The notes beneath the pieces are model-generated. The model was given only the letters and a program-made list of their open reading frames with translations. It had not been told where the DNA came from and did no database searches. Source: Paenibacillus sp. BIC5C1 (GTDB lineage: Bacteria > Bacillota > Bacilli > Paenibacillales > Paenibacillaceae). From it: a stretch of DNA of 64,000 nucleotides. The position numbers and the translations under genes are program-made. Of this stretch, positions 40,876-50,007 are shown one piece after another. Location: assembly GCF_032399705.1 (NCBI RefSeq), contig NZ_CP135922.1, positions 992,001 through 1,056,000 of the forward strand. The letters are read 5' to 3'. Every line of letters begins with the position of its first letter. Within the stretch, counting starts at the first letter, position 1.

Positions 40876-41742
40876 ATGGATGCAGGAGATTTGAAAATAT
40901 TTCAGACGGTTGCTCGCGAAGGCAGTATCAGCAAAGCGGCATTAGCGCTGAATTATGTGCAATCCAATGTAACAACACGAATTAAACAGTTGGAAGATCA
41001 GCTGCAAGTACCGCTGTTTCATCGCTCTAACCGGGGCATGTCGCTCACACCAGCCGGTGAGAATTTGCTGGGATATGCGGATAAAATATTACATTTGTTA
41101 TATGAAGCGGAGCAGTCAACTCAGATTGGGAATCCACCTGCAGGTATGCTTCGTCTTGGTGCGATTGAGACCGCAGCCTCCAGTTATCTGACGCCGCTGC
41201 TCGCTGAATACCGTTTATGTTACCCCGATGTTCAGCATTCGTTAATTACAGGTGGTACACATGGACTCAATCAGAAGGTCATTCAACATGAGCTGCATGG
41301 AGCTTTGGTATATGGTCCGATCGACCACCCTGAGCTGAACTATATGAAAGTGTACGACGAAGAGTTGGTACTGATTGCTGAACCCGGAACCCATGAAATG
41401 CATGCTCTATTGTGCAAACCGATGTTGTTTTTTGAAGTAGGCTGCACCCATCGCGTGCAGGCAGAAGCCTTTTTGAAAGATCAAGGCGTGCACACCCTCA
41501 ACGTTACGGAATACGGAACACTGGACACCATTATGAATGGCGTATCTGCGGGAATAGGTGTGTCATTGCTCCCACGCTCTTCGGTTACGAAAGCCGAACG
41601 GAGAGGCGAGGTTACAGTGTTATCTTTGCCTGATCCGTATTGCAGGTTGGAAGTAGGATTCGTGCATTCGCAGAGTGAGCATCTATCCGGGGCGCTGGGT
41701 GCACTGGTGCAGATGATGACGAAACAAGGAATAGAACAGTAA
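40876..41742 (+). CDS. LysR-family transcriptional regulator
   Basis: This is a 288-residue regulator with the winged helix at the N-terminus (DLKIFQTVAREGSISKAALALNYVQSNVTTRIKQLEDQL, residues 4-42) and a periplasmic-binding-like effector domain (about 90-285). The family usually controls a divergent neighbour in response to a small ligand; here that is the oxidoreductase gene. Start ATG is preceded by AGGTGA. A threonine aldolase gene follows in the same direction 15 bases later and is probably co-transcribed. Confidence 0.85.
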   Translation: MDAGDLKIFQTVAREGSISKAALALNYVQSNVTTRIKQLEDQLQVPLFHRSNRGMSLTPAGENLLGYADKILHLLYEAEQSTQIGNPPAGMLRLGAIETAASSYLTPLLAEYRLCYPDVQHSLITGGTHGLNQKVIQHELHGALVYGPIDHPELNYMKVYDEELVLIAEPGTHEMHALLCKPMLFFEVGCTHRVQAEAFLKDQGVHTLNVTEYGTLDTIMNGVSAGIGVSLLPRSSVTKAERRGEVTVLSLPDPYCRLEVGFVHSQSEHLSGALGALVQMMTKQGIEQ

Positions 41743-41757
41743 AAGGAGTGAATAATC

Positions 41758-42858
41758 TTGAAGGATACAGAGCTAACGTTAGCGGAAACATTTCGTCAGG
41801 CGGAGTTTATTGTAGGCGGTCACGGCAGCCGTAAAGTCAAAGTGCTTCAGGAAGTGCTGGAGCAGGTGGATGGGGAACAGGATAGTGATCATTATGGCAA
41901 CGGTAAAATCATTGATCAATTCCAGCAGCAGATGGCTGACGTTCTGGGCAAGGAATCAGCTGTATTTTTCCCCAGTGGTACGATGGCACAGCAAATTGCG
42001 TTACGTATCTGGTGTGACCGCAAAGGCATCAAGCGGGTAGCTTATCATCCTTTATCTCATCTGGAAATCCATGAGGAAGACGGACTGAAGGAACTGCATC
42101 AGATTGAAACCATTTTACTGGCGGATGAGGACCGACTGATTCGATTGGAAGATGTAGAAGGGATGAATGAGGAAATTTCCTGCCTCTTGCTTGAACTGCC
42201 TCAACGCGAGATTGGTGGACAATTGCCTGCCTATGAAGAGTTGGAGGCCATCTCGGCCTATTGCCGTGAACGTGAAATCAAGCTTCATCTGGATGGTGCA
42301 CGCCTGTTTGAAATCACACCATACTATCAGAAGACACCAGCTGAGATTTGCAGTCTGTTTGATAGTGTATATGTATCCTTTTACAAAGGTATTGGAGGAA
42401 TCGCTGGCGCTATATTAGCAGGGGATACGGAAGTTATGCAAGAATCAAAAATATGGAAGCGTCGGCATGGCGGTGATCTGATTGGCCTATATCCATATAT
42501 TCTTAGTTCCCAATATTATTTCAATGAACGGATTGGCAAAATGGGGCTTTATTACGAGCAGGCCAAGGAACTTGCTTCCTTGTTAAATGCGTGTCACGGT
42601 ATACGAACGTTGCCAGAAGTGCCCGTCTCCAATATGTTTCATGTACATTTTCCCTTGGCTCAAGCCGAGGTGGAGCGTATTTTGGCATCCATGACTCAGC
42701 AATTCGGGTTAGGGATTACTTCATACTTGCAGCAGACCAGTGCTCATAGCTGTGCTTTTGAGTTGTCAACGGGGGATCGTTATCAGAATGTGCCCAAGGA
42801 CAAGCTGCATTCAGCGCTGCAATGGTTGGATGAAGAACTACGGAAACATGTGAACTAA
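41758..42858 (+). CDS. ltaA: Low-specificity threonine aldolase / beta-eliminating lyase
   Basis: This is a PLP enzyme of 366 residues that splits threonine or allo-threonine to glycine and acetaldehyde. The PLP lysine lies in YVSFYKGIGGIAGA (about residue 208), the aspartate in HLDGARLFE, and the FFPSGTMAQQIAL loop holds the phosphate. The start is TTG at 41758, nine bases after AAGGAG; no ATG fits. An acetaldehyde product would suit the neighbouring oxidoreductase, but that link is an inference. A perfect terminator follows. Confidence 0.8.
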   Translation: MKDTELTLAETFRQAEFIVGGHGSRKVKVLQEVLEQVDGEQDSDHYGNGKIIDQFQQQMADVLGKESAVFFPSGTMAQQIALRIWCDRKGIKRVAYHPLSHLEIHEEDGLKELHQIETILLADEDRLIRLEDVEGMNEEISCLLLELPQREIGGQLPAYEELEAISAYCREREIKLHLDGARLFEITPYYQKTPAEICSLFDSVYVSFYKGIGGIAGAILAGDTEVMQESKIWKRRHGGDLIGLYPYILSSQYYFNERIGKMGLYYEQAKELASLLNACHGIRTLPEVPVSNMFHVHFPLAQAEVERILASMTQQFGLGITSYLQQTSAHSCAFELSTGDRYQNVPKDKLHSALQWLDEELRKHVN

Positions 42859-42878
42859 AATAAAGCTATGCGTATTCT

Positions 42879-42910
42879 GCCTTATCCACCTCTGGATAGG
42901 GCTTTTTTTT
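42879..42910 (+). terminator. Rho-independent terminator after the threonine aldolase
   Basis: A ten-base-pair stem with one G-T pair and a four-base loop is followed by eight T. Confidence 0.95.
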
Positions 42911-43056
42911 GCAGGAAAAGAAAGATAGGTGACGAAAGGTACTTTAATGCAGCAATAACAGCAATAATGCATCTTCTGGTATCATCGTGTCGTTAATAGT
43001 GAACATATTCGTGGACCTCAATTTCATTGATTTTCATTTATAGAGGAGGAGTTCAA

Positions 43057-43527
43057 GTGGAGTCAATAAGTTTGGAGCCCATTCGTGATCTTTTGGTGGA
43101 AGCTTACAATACAACCATGGGAGAAGGGTGTACGCCTGAAACGCAACAGAGTATTGAGGATTTTGAGCAAAAGTATAACGTGAGATTGCCCGCAGTGTAT
43201 CGTGAGCTCTTGCTTGAATTTGGTGCATGCAACTTCGGCGATCCTGCCTTATATTCGGTGAAAGAATTGAATTGGGCATATCCCGAGTTCCTGGATGTAT
43301 ACCGTGAATATGAGAAGGAATACGAGTTGCCCGCTGAGCTGCAACCATTTCCAATTGGTGGGTTTGGCGAAGGAAGCATTGCTATACTGGATCAAAATTC
43401 TGGTAAGGTCCTAATGTTAATCCACGATGCGGGAGAACTGCCTCTTCGTGAGATTGCCGTGGACTTTAATGATTTAATGACGATGCTGGCTGAATCAGCC
43501 ATTTGGGTACAGGAACAGATGAAGTAA
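43057..43527 (+). CDS. SMI1/KNR4 (SUKH) family protein
   Basis: This is a 156-residue cytoplasmic protein. Diagnostic SUKH blocks are present: the conserved acidic-helix start IEDFEQKYNVRLPAVYRELLLEFGACNFGD, a central strand region, and IGGFGEGSIAILDQNSGKVLMLIHD. In bacteria this superfamily mostly serves as immunity proteins against nuclease and other toxins of contact-dependent and secreted systems. No toxin gene is adjacent. GTG at 43057 is chosen because AGGAGG lies seven bases before it. It is followed by a decayed LysR gene. Confidence 0.8.
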   Translation: MESISLEPIRDLLVEAYNTTMGEGCTPETQQSIEDFEQKYNVRLPAVYRELLLEFGACNFGDPALYSVKELNWAYPEFLDVYREYEKEYELPAELQPFPIGGFGEGSIAILDQNSGKVLMLIHDAGELPLREIAVDFNDLMTMLAESAIWVQEQMK

Positions 43528-43558
43528 CAGGCTAGTCGGAAGGGAAGATACCAGACGT

Positions 43559-43746
43559 ATGGATATTCGAAAACTACGATACTTTATCACCGTGGCGGAA
43601 GAGCTTCATTTTCACCGTGCGGCTGTGTAATCCAGTTGCCCAGTGAAATCTCACTGACGGTTAGACCGCTGTTTCCCAATTTGCAGTATTCCATTCGTGA
43701 CGCCTCCCTAAGTAATCTGGATTCCATTGTAGCAATGGCAGATTAA
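43559..43746 (+). pseudogene. Remnant of a LysR-family regulator
   Basis: The first frame reads MDIRKLRYFITVAEELHFHR followed by AAV and a stop at 43628, the opening of a LysR helix-turn-helix. A different frame (43630-43746) continues with ISLTVRPLFPNLQYSIRDAS and then a stop, resembling a middle part of the same family. The gene has suffered an internal deletion and a frameshift and keeps about 60 of some 290 codons. Confidence 0.75.
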
Positions 43747-43834
43747 TAGGTGAAATATCTTTTAAGCCCATCTTTGATACGAAAAAGATATCACTGGATT
43801 TTCTCTTATAACAAAAACATATAGTTAGGCTTGC

Positions 43835-44866
43835 TCATTGTTCCTGCATGTATTTGCGATAGAGGGCTGGCGTAATCTCCTCGAATTTTTTGAATATTTT
43901 GATAAAATACCCCGATTCATTGAACCCCAGTTCATCACTGATCTGTGACACGGGCATGTCCGTAACTTCAAGCAATTGCTTGGCCCATTTGATTTTGAGT
44001 CGAGCAATATAAGTCGTGAAGTTTTCACCCGTTTCCTTGGCAAACAGCCTGCTGAAATAACTTGGACTCAAGTGGCACAGATCGGCCATTTGTTTAAGCG
44101 AGACTTGCTCACTCTTGTGACTGTGAATATATTCAAAAGCAGGTTGGAGCACCGGGCTGGAGCTCTCTGTATCACTTGGACTGTTTTTAAGATAGGCATC
44201 CGCAATCGCATTGGTCATTTCTTTTTTGATCGACTCAATGTTACGGATAGAGTATCCAGGCAGAATAGTGGACAGATTCAGAGATTCCTGATGACCCGAA
44301 GCTTTCTCGAACATTTCCACCAGCAAATTTTTGTTCAGCGCTTCCTCCACGATGTAATTACAGAGTAAAGAAAGCATGTTGGAAATTTTCACAACTTCTT
44401 CGTAGGTCATGACAGGCAGTTGGTCATAGTCTTCCTGTAATTCCTTTAGCTTCGCAGCATGCATAGGTACGTTCTTGGATGTGACGATCTGTTCCAGTTC
44501 CGTCCCTTTCTCCGGGTCAGCGAGCTTCACCTGTCCTGCCATTACGGCACCAATATATTTCCCGTCGATCGTGATGGGAATTGCGATATCCACGATATTG
44601 AAATGACACAAGTAAACATAAGGCTCATTCAATCGAACCGCTTCCAGCCCACCGCGGGAATCACATTTTTGGCAGTAGGGGAGCAGTTCGGGATCTTTGC
44701 GAACATTTTGGCAAAAGGCCTGACAACTGCTATGGCTGGTCACAGGAATGCCTTTATAGTCGACGGTTAGAATAGCCAGTTTGGTTACGGTAGCAAGTGA
44801 ATCCTGTAGACGCTTCCATTTATTCAGGTCGAGAATTTTATTAATATGCAGATATTCTTTAATCAT
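43835..44866 (-). CDS. AraC-family regulator with PocR sensory domain
   Basis: This is a 343-residue regulator. The N-terminal PocR domain (about residues 8-170) carries cysteine-rich signatures AFCQNVRKDPELLPYCQKCDSRGGLEA and YLCHFNIVDIAIPI, a fold thought to sense small polyols or aldehydes. The C-terminal AraC domain (about 240-343) has two helix-turn-helix units, SLKQMADLCHLSPSYFSRLFAKETG and PVSQISDELGFNESGYFIKIFKKFEEITP. It is divergent from glycerol dehydrogenase and dihydroxyacetone kinase genes and is very probably their activator. ATG at 44866 follows GGAGGG. Confidence 0.85.
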   Translation of the reverse strand: MIKEYLHINKILDLNKWKRLQDSLATVTKLAILTVDYKGIPVTSHSSCQAFCQNVRKDPELLPYCQKCDSRGGLEAVRLNEPYVYLCHFNIVDIAIPITIDGKYIGAVMAGQVKLADPEKGTELEQIVTSKNVPMHAAKLKELQEDYDQLPVMTYEEVVKISNMLSLLCNYIVEEALNKNLLVEMFEKASGHQESLNLSTILPGYSIRNIESIKKEMTNAIADAYLKNSPSDTESSSPVLQPAFEYIHSHKSEQVSLKQMADLCHLSPSYFSRLFAKETGENFTTYIARLKIKWAKQLLEVTDMPVSQISDELGFNESGYFIKIFKKFEEITPALYRKYMQEQ

Positions 44867-45235
44867 GGGTGGAACCCTCCATAGCTAACCTGATGAATGA
44901 TTTCGTTCGTTAAAAGTTAGCAAGTTGTACATATTAAGATGAGTTAATGACGGGTAATGTATAGATGATGTCAAAATTAACCCATCGCATGACAATAAGA
45001 TACCATGATTCCGTTGAAAAGCAAAAAATTACGATTGCAAATTATAATTATTTGTTATCAATGTCCACTGTAAACCTCACATGCATGGTATATATTTAGG
45101 TTAATTGTGAGCATTTAAAATTGAATGTATAAGTTCATCCAAGAATTACATCAGGTAGCCTTGTTAAAGGTATGCAGGTAATTGATGCAGTAAACAAACT
45201 TAATTTATATCATCCTTAGGAGGGTCTATATCATT
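44867..45235. other. Divergent control region of the glycerol/dihydroxyacetone locus
   Basis: No gene is seen in this 369-base AT-rich gap between the PocR-AraC regulator and gldA. Promoters for both must lie here, but I could not pick boxes with confidence, and no clear catabolite-repression site was found. The ribosome site of gldA (AGGAGGG) is at its right end. Confidence 0.5.
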
Positions 45236-46381
45236 ATGAGAAAAGCATTTATTAGTCCAACGAAATACGTGCAAGGCGAAGACGAGTTGTTGAACCTCGG
45301 TTACTTTGTGAAATCCTTTGGTGAATCTGCATTGCTGATTGCGCATCCGGATGATGTACAGCGTGTAAAGGCGAAGCTCGATGCAACGGCACAGAAATTT
45401 GATATTACATTTGTTGAAAGTGGTTTTAGGGGAGAATGTTCCCGCGAGGAAGTCGCTCGTCTTCAGGAAATTGCGAAAGAAAAAGGATGCACTTGTACGA
45501 TCGGTCTTGGTGGCGGTAAAGCGATCGATGCAGCAAAATGTGTGGCAGAAGGTGAAGCACTAATCATCTGTCCTACCATCGCAGCAACGGATGCACCAAC
45601 AAGTCACTCGGCTGTGTTGTACACGCCGGAAGGTGCTTTTGATGACTACGCGTATTTCAAACAAAGCCCAAGTGTTGTCCTCGTGGACACAACAGTTATC
45701 GCAAACGCACCTACACGATTTCTTGTATCGGGTATGGGTGACGCGTTGTCTACCTATTTTGAAGCAAGAGCTACAGCGAAATCATACTCTCGTGTGAACG
45801 CAAGTTTGCCAATGGGTTCCCGTAAAGGATACACCCCATCTGCGGTAGGTACCAATGCAGCACTTGCCCTTGCAAAACTTTGTTATGAAATGCTGCTGAC
45901 TGACGGATTAAAAGCGAAAGTAGCCAGTGACAGCAACGTCGTGACGCAAGCGCTGGAAAATATTGTTGAGACAAACATTCTGTTGTCTGGTCTTGGATTT
46001 GAGAGTGGCGGTTTGGCTGCAGCACATGCGATCCACAACGGTTTGACTGTACTGGAGGGTACACATCACTTCTTCCACGGTGAAAAAGTATCATTCGGTA
46101 CGATTGCACAACTCATCCTTGAAAATGCACCAACCGAAGAGTTGCATGAAGTGATGGACTTCTGTCTCGCAGTGGGACTGCCTGTAAGCTTGGCGGATAT
46201 CGGTGTAGATACCATTAGTCAGGAAGAGTTGTTGAAGGTGGCCGAGATCGCATGTATTCCGGAAGAATCCATTCACGCCATGCCGTTTCCAATTACTGTT
46301 CCTGAAGTGGCTGCTGCCATTGCGGCGGCTGATCGTATGGGACGGGACTACAAAGCAGCTCGCCGGGAGGCGAAATCATGA
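45236..46381 (+). CDS. gldA: Glycerol dehydrogenase
   Basis: This is a 381-residue zinc-dependent enzyme that oxidises glycerol to dihydroxyacetone with NAD. The nucleotide loop GLGGGKAIDAAKCVA, the substrate block PTIAATDAPTSHSAVLY, and metal ligands in GMGDALSTYFEA, AAHAIHNGL and THHFFHGEKVSFGT are all as expected. It overlaps the downstream kinase gene as ATGA, so the two steps glycerol to dihydroxyacetone to dihydroxyacetone phosphate are made together. A PocR-AraC regulator is divergent. Unlike the dehydrogenase near 5 kb, it keeps the full DAPTS block. Confidence 0.9.
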   Translation: MRKAFISPTKYVQGEDELLNLGYFVKSFGESALLIAHPDDVQRVKAKLDATAQKFDITFVESGFRGECSREEVARLQEIAKEKGCTCTIGLGGGKAIDAAKCVAEGEALIICPTIAATDAPTSHSAVLYTPEGAFDDYAYFKQSPSVVLVDTTVIANAPTRFLVSGMGDALSTYFEARATAKSYSRVNASLPMGSRKGYTPSAVGTNAALALAKLCYEMLLTDGLKAKVASDSNVVTQALENIVETNILLSGLGFESGGLAAAHAIHNGLTVLEGTHHFFHGEKVSFGTIAQLILENAPTEELHEVMDFCLAVGLPVSLADIGVDTISQEELLKVAEIACIPEESIHAMPFPITVPEVAAAIAAADRMGRDYKAARREAKS

Positions 46382-48147
46382 AGAAAATGATCAATCAGGC
46401 TGAAAATGTTGTCATGGAAATGTGCAACGGGATTGCGCTGGCACACCCGGAGCTTGAATTTTTGAAAAAATATAAGGTCATTAAACGCAGAGAGATTAAC
46501 GGGGATAAAGTCAGCCTCATCAGCGGAGGCGGTAGTGGACACGAACCGGCTCATGCGGGTTATGTGGGTAAAGGCATGCTGGATGCTGCGGTCTGTGGAG
46601 ATGTATTCGCATCCCCTTCCCAGATTCAGGTATACCAGGCGATCAAGGCCACAGCTAGCAAGAAGGGCACGCTGCTAATCATTAAAAACTACAGCGGCGA
46701 CATGATGAACTTCAAGAACGCGGCCCATCTTGCCGAGGAAGATGGCATTGACGTGCAATATGTACGGGTTGAGGATGACATTGCTGTTCAAGACAGTCTG
46801 TATACGGTAGGACGCCGCGGCGTTGCCGGAACGGTACTGGTGCACAAAATCGCTGGAGCTGCAGCCGAAGAAGGCCGCAGTCTGGCAGAGGTGAAAACTG
46901 TTGCTGAGAAAGCAGCCCAGAACGTTCGCAGCATCGGATTTGCGTTCACTTCCTGTACCGTGCCTGCCAAAGGAACACCGACATTTGAAATCGCTGAAGA
47001 TGAGATGGAATTCGGTGTGGGCATTCATGGTGAGCCAGGCATTCGCCGCGAGAAATTGGTATCTGCCGATGAGCTTGCAGGACGCATGGTTGAAGCACTG
47101 CTTGCAGACATGAAGCTGGATAACGATGCATCCGCTGAGATTGCTGTACTTGTAAATGGATTTGGCGCTACACCTTTACAGGAGCTCTATCTGCTCAACA
47201 ACTCGGTTCAACGTGAGCTGGCACAGCGTTCGGGACTGGGTGTAGCCACTACTTTTGTTGGCAATTACATGACGAGCATCGATATGGCAGGTGCATCGGT
47301 AACTATCCTGAAACTGGACGATGAACTGAAAACGTTGCTGTTTAAGGAAAGTGATGCACCTGCTTTCAAAGTGTCTGGTCCTCCAGTAGCACAAGTGGCC
47401 TATTCGGAAGCGTTGGAAGCCGTTGTAACTGAAGATGCGCCAGTATCCTATGAAGTGGAGACACCGACATCTTCTGCGGTAATCAGCAACAATCAATTCT
47501 CCCTGGATAATATCGTCTACCTGATCGATAAGATGAGTGAGATCATTATCAAGAACGAAGTACCATTCTGTGAACTGGATTCCCATGCAGGTGACGGCGA
47601 CTTTGGCATGAGCGTAGCGAAGGGCTTTAGACAGCTCAAGCGCGAATGGAACCATATCGTGAATGAAGAGAAAAAGAATATCGGTTCATTCCTCGATGCA
47701 TGCTCTCTTGTCATTATGGAATACTGCGGCGGTGCATCCGGCCCAATCTGGGGTTCGGCATTCCGGGCAGCAGGCAAAGCCGTTGGTGACAAGCAGCAAT
47801 TGAACGTTGCAGAGTTCGCTGACATGATGCAGGCGGCAGTACAAGGGATTCAATCTACTGGCGAACGTTCCTTCGGACGTGGTGCCGTTGTAGGTGACAA
47901 GACATTAATTGATGCACTTGTCCCTTGTGCAGATGCATGGACGCAAAGTGCGAAGTCTGGAGATGACTTCAAAACAGCGTTTGCCAAAGGTGCCGAAGCG
48001 GCAGTAGAAGGTGCGAAGAAAACCGAAGACATCGTGGCACGTATGGGCCGCGCGGGCGCTGTGGGTGATCGGAGTCTGGGATACCCTGATGCTGGAGCCT
48101 ATGCGCTGGGTGTTATTTTCACAGAATTGTCCGATTCGATGAAATAA
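46378..48147 (+). CDS. dhaK: ATP-dependent dihydroxyacetone kinase, fused DhaK-DhaL
   Basis: This is a 589-residue kinase that phosphorylates dihydroxyacetone. The DhaK half (residues 1-330) has LISGGGSGHEPAHAGYVG and the substrate-linking histidine in FGVGIHGEPG; the DhaL half (about 370-589) has the metal and nucleotide blocks LDSHAGDGDFGMSVAKGF, GGASGPIWGSAFRAAG and VGDRSLGYPDAGA. Fusion of both halves marks the ATP-using type, not the phosphotransferase-linked DhaKLM. The start overlaps gldA, with GGGAGG upstream. A strong terminator ends the operon. Confidence 0.9.
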   Translation: MKKMINQAENVVMEMCNGIALAHPELEFLKKYKVIKRREINGDKVSLISGGGSGHEPAHAGYVGKGMLDAAVCGDVFASPSQIQVYQAIKATASKKGTLLIIKNYSGDMMNFKNAAHLAEEDGIDVQYVRVEDDIAVQDSLYTVGRRGVAGTVLVHKIAGAAAEEGRSLAEVKTVAEKAAQNVRSIGFAFTSCTVPAKGTPTFEIAEDEMEFGVGIHGEPGIRREKLVSADELAGRMVEALLADMKLDNDASAEIAVLVNGFGATPLQELYLLNNSVQRELAQRSGLGVATTFVGNYMTSIDMAGASVTILKLDDELKTLLFKESDAPAFKVSGPPVAQVAYSEALEAVVTEDAPVSYEVETPTSSAVISNNQFSLDNIVYLIDKMSEIIIKNEVPFCELDSHAGDGDFGMSVAKGFRQLKREWNHIVNEEKKNIGSFLDACSLVIMEYCGGASGPIWGSAFRAAGKAVGDKQQLNVAEFADMMQAAVQGIQSTGERSFGRGAVVGDKTLIDALVPCADAWTQSAKSGDDFKTAFAKGAEAAVEGAKKTEDIVARMGRAGAVGDRSLGYPDAGAYALGVIFTELSDSMK

Positions 48148-48169
48148 GTGTGTCCATAGCTTAGTGAAG

Positions 48170-48214
48170 TGGACCCTATTGGCTAACATGCCAGTAGGGT
48201 CCATTCTTTATTAG
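48170..48214 (+). terminator. Rho-independent terminator of gldA-dhaK
   Basis: A 14-base-pair stem (48170-48183 with 48190-48203) with one G-T pair is followed by a T-rich tail. Confidence 0.85.
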
Positions 48215-48322
48215 GTTAGTTAATTTACTGTTTTAAAGATACAATTGACTGATTGTTCCCTCATGGGAAAATCCGTACTCATTTGATATGATATAGTTAG
48301 TTCATAGTAGAAACGAGGAGTT

Positions 48323-49099
48323 GTGAGTAGATTGTCTGGTGTTATTAATAAAGTAGTGCAAATTCTGGATCTGTTACTACCACAAGGTAGTGAAAAAGAT
48401 ATGAGTGTTACAGAAATAAGCAAAGCGTTAAACATGCCGATCCAGAGCGTTCATCGCTTGCTTTCCTCTCTTGCTGAACATGGCTTTGTATCTCAAAATG
48501 AAAAAACAAAACGCTATAAACTAGGTCTGTCTCTCATGAAGTATGGTTTCTTGATGTGGGATAGTTTGATGCTGCGCACTATCGCAAGACCGTTCATGGA
48601 GGAATTGTCGAAACGTACCAAAGAGACGGTGTACTTGTCAGTGCGTGAAAATGCGGAAGGCATCTATATTGATTCTGTGGACTCGCCACAAGTTTTGAAA
48701 ATTTCGGAGCCAATTGGGCTGCGCTTGCCATTATTTATTGGAGCATCCAATAGGGTTATTCTGGCTTTTCTGAATCCATCATTGCAAAGATCACTATTGG
48801 ATTCATTTAATTGGGACGATACCTCATCATCGAAACCGCTTTCTCGTCAATATATTGAGCAAGAACTTATAGCAATTAAAGAACAGGGCTATGCGATTAC
48901 GACAAATGAGGCAACCGAAGGTACTACGGGAATTGGAGCGCCTATTTTCTCCTATGAGAATACGGTAATTGGTTCTTTGAATGTTGCTGGTCCTTCGATC
49001 CGATTCGGAGGAGATAGCATTGAGAAATATTCGAATTTGGCCAAAAAATACGCCGACCTCATATCAAGTGAGTTGGGTTATCGAGGCCATGGTCGCTAA
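48323..49099 (+). CDS. IclR-family transcriptional regulator
   Basis: This is a 258-residue regulator. Residues 1-75 hold the winged helix (VVQILDLLLPQGSEKDMSVTEISKALNMPIQSVHRLLSSLAEHGFV), and residues 85-255 the IclR effector domain (SKRTKETVYLSVRENAEGIYIDSV, TNEATEGTTGIGAPIF). Such proteins sense central metabolites. It is placed just after the dihydroxyacetone operon, separated by a terminator, and might act on that operon or on the next gene. GTG at 48323 is close to GAGGAG; TTG at 48332 has better spacing and is an alternative. Confidence 0.85.
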   Translation: MSRLSGVINKVVQILDLLLPQGSEKDMSVTEISKALNMPIQSVHRLLSSLAEHGFVSQNEKTKRYKLGLSLMKYGFLMWDSLMLRTIARPFMEELSKRTKETVYLSVRENAEGIYIDSVDSPQVLKISEPIGLRLPLFIGASNRVILAFLNPSLQRSLLDSFNWDDTSSSKPLSRQYIEQELIAIKEQGYAITTNEATEGTTGIGAPIFSYENTVIGSLNVAGPSIRFGGDSIEKYSNLAKKYADLISSELGYRGHGR

Positions 49100-49145
49100 T
49101 GATCCAAGATCAAAATGAGAGCAATATCAATGTGTAAAATAGATG

Positions 49146-49250
49146 ATTATCCTACTATATGGGATAGTTATTTATTTTTTTTCATTTTTTTTATATAATT
49201 ATCCCATTATTCGGGATAATCGTGTTGTTAATATCTTAATTTGGGATATT
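49146..49250 (+). promoter_or_regulatory. Three phased inverted repeats before the amidotransferase gene
   Basis: Site 2 (49198-49220) is perfect: ATTATCCC, seven bases, GGGATAAT. Site 1 (49146-49168, ATTATCCT...GGGATAGT) keeps the same arm and spacer length with two arm mismatches. Site 3 (49230-49250, AATATCTT...GGGATATT) is weaker with a five-base spacer. Centres are about 52 and 31 bases apart, near five and three helical turns. They probably form a repressor-binding array over the promoter. Confidence 0.6.
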
Positions 49251-49282
49251 ATATGATTATTCAGTCTAGTGGAGGTGAGCCT

Positions 49283-49990
49283 ATGAAGATCGTTGTTTTT
49301 CGTCATTTTTTATTTGATGACCCCTCCGTAATCATCTCGTGGTCCGAAGATACCGAACATGAACTGGTCATGCATGACCCTGCTCAGGGGATACAGAGAG
49401 AGTGGCTCCATTCCTTAGACCTCCTTGTGATCCTCGGTGGACCGATGAGCGTTTACCAGGAGAACGAATACCCGTGGCTTATCCAAGAGAAGGCATTTGT
49501 AAGTGAGGCCATCCAAATGGGGAAAAAGGTTTTGGGGATATGTTTGGGAGCTCAGATGATTGCAGAAATCCTGGGAGGAACTGTAATCTCGAATGGTGAA
49601 AAGAAGGAGATTGGTTGGCACCAAGTTCAAAGAAAAAGGGATTATCATCCCTGGTTAACGCATGTCCCGGAACAATTCACATCATTTACATGGCACGGTG
49701 ATACATTCTCATTGCCTGAAGGAGCAAGACTCCTGATGTACTCCGAAGCTTGCGAGCACCAAGCGTTTGCATATGGTGAACATGTACTGGGGCTGCAGTT
49801 TCACTTAGAGTCTACAACACAATGCATTGAACAAATGCTGTCTAGATGGTCGCATGAACTTATAGATTTACCATTTATTCAGAAGGATTTCGTAATCCGT
49901 GAAGGCATGGTACATAGCGAAAATTCTCAGATGTTGTTATGGGGAATACTCGACCAAATAGCCTTGAACTCATTGAACAGTGCGGATTGA
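49283..49990 (+). CDS. Type 1 glutamine amidotransferase (GuaA-like domain protein)
   Basis: This is a 235-residue class I glutamine amidotransferase. The nucleophile cysteine is in KVLGICLGAQMIAEILGG and the His-Glu pair in GLQFHLESTT; the oxyanion loop is LVILGGPMSVYQENEYPWL. It lacks a synthetase domain, so it resembles the stand-alone GMP synthase-like group whose acceptor is often unknown; some members hydrolyse gamma-glutamyl compounds. ATG at 49283 is preceded by GGAGGTG; the earlier ATG at 49241 lies inside the operator array. It appears singly transcribed and is probably controlled through the palindromes upstream. Confidence 0.8.
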   Translation: MKIVVFRHFLFDDPSVIISWSEDTEHELVMHDPAQGIQREWLHSLDLLVILGGPMSVYQENEYPWLIQEKAFVSEAIQMGKKVLGICLGAQMIAEILGGTVISNGEKKEIGWHQVQRKRDYHPWLTHVPEQFTSFTWHGDTFSLPEGARLLMYSEACEHQAFAYGEHVLGLQFHLESTTQCIEQMLSRWSHELIDLPFIQKDFVIREGMVHSENSQMLLWGILDQIALNSLNSAD

Positions 49991-50007
49991 AATGGATATA
50001 GGAATGA

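Noticed and set aside
44867..45235. A catabolite-repression (cre) site before gldA
   Set aside because: No sequence close enough to the cre consensus was found by eye.
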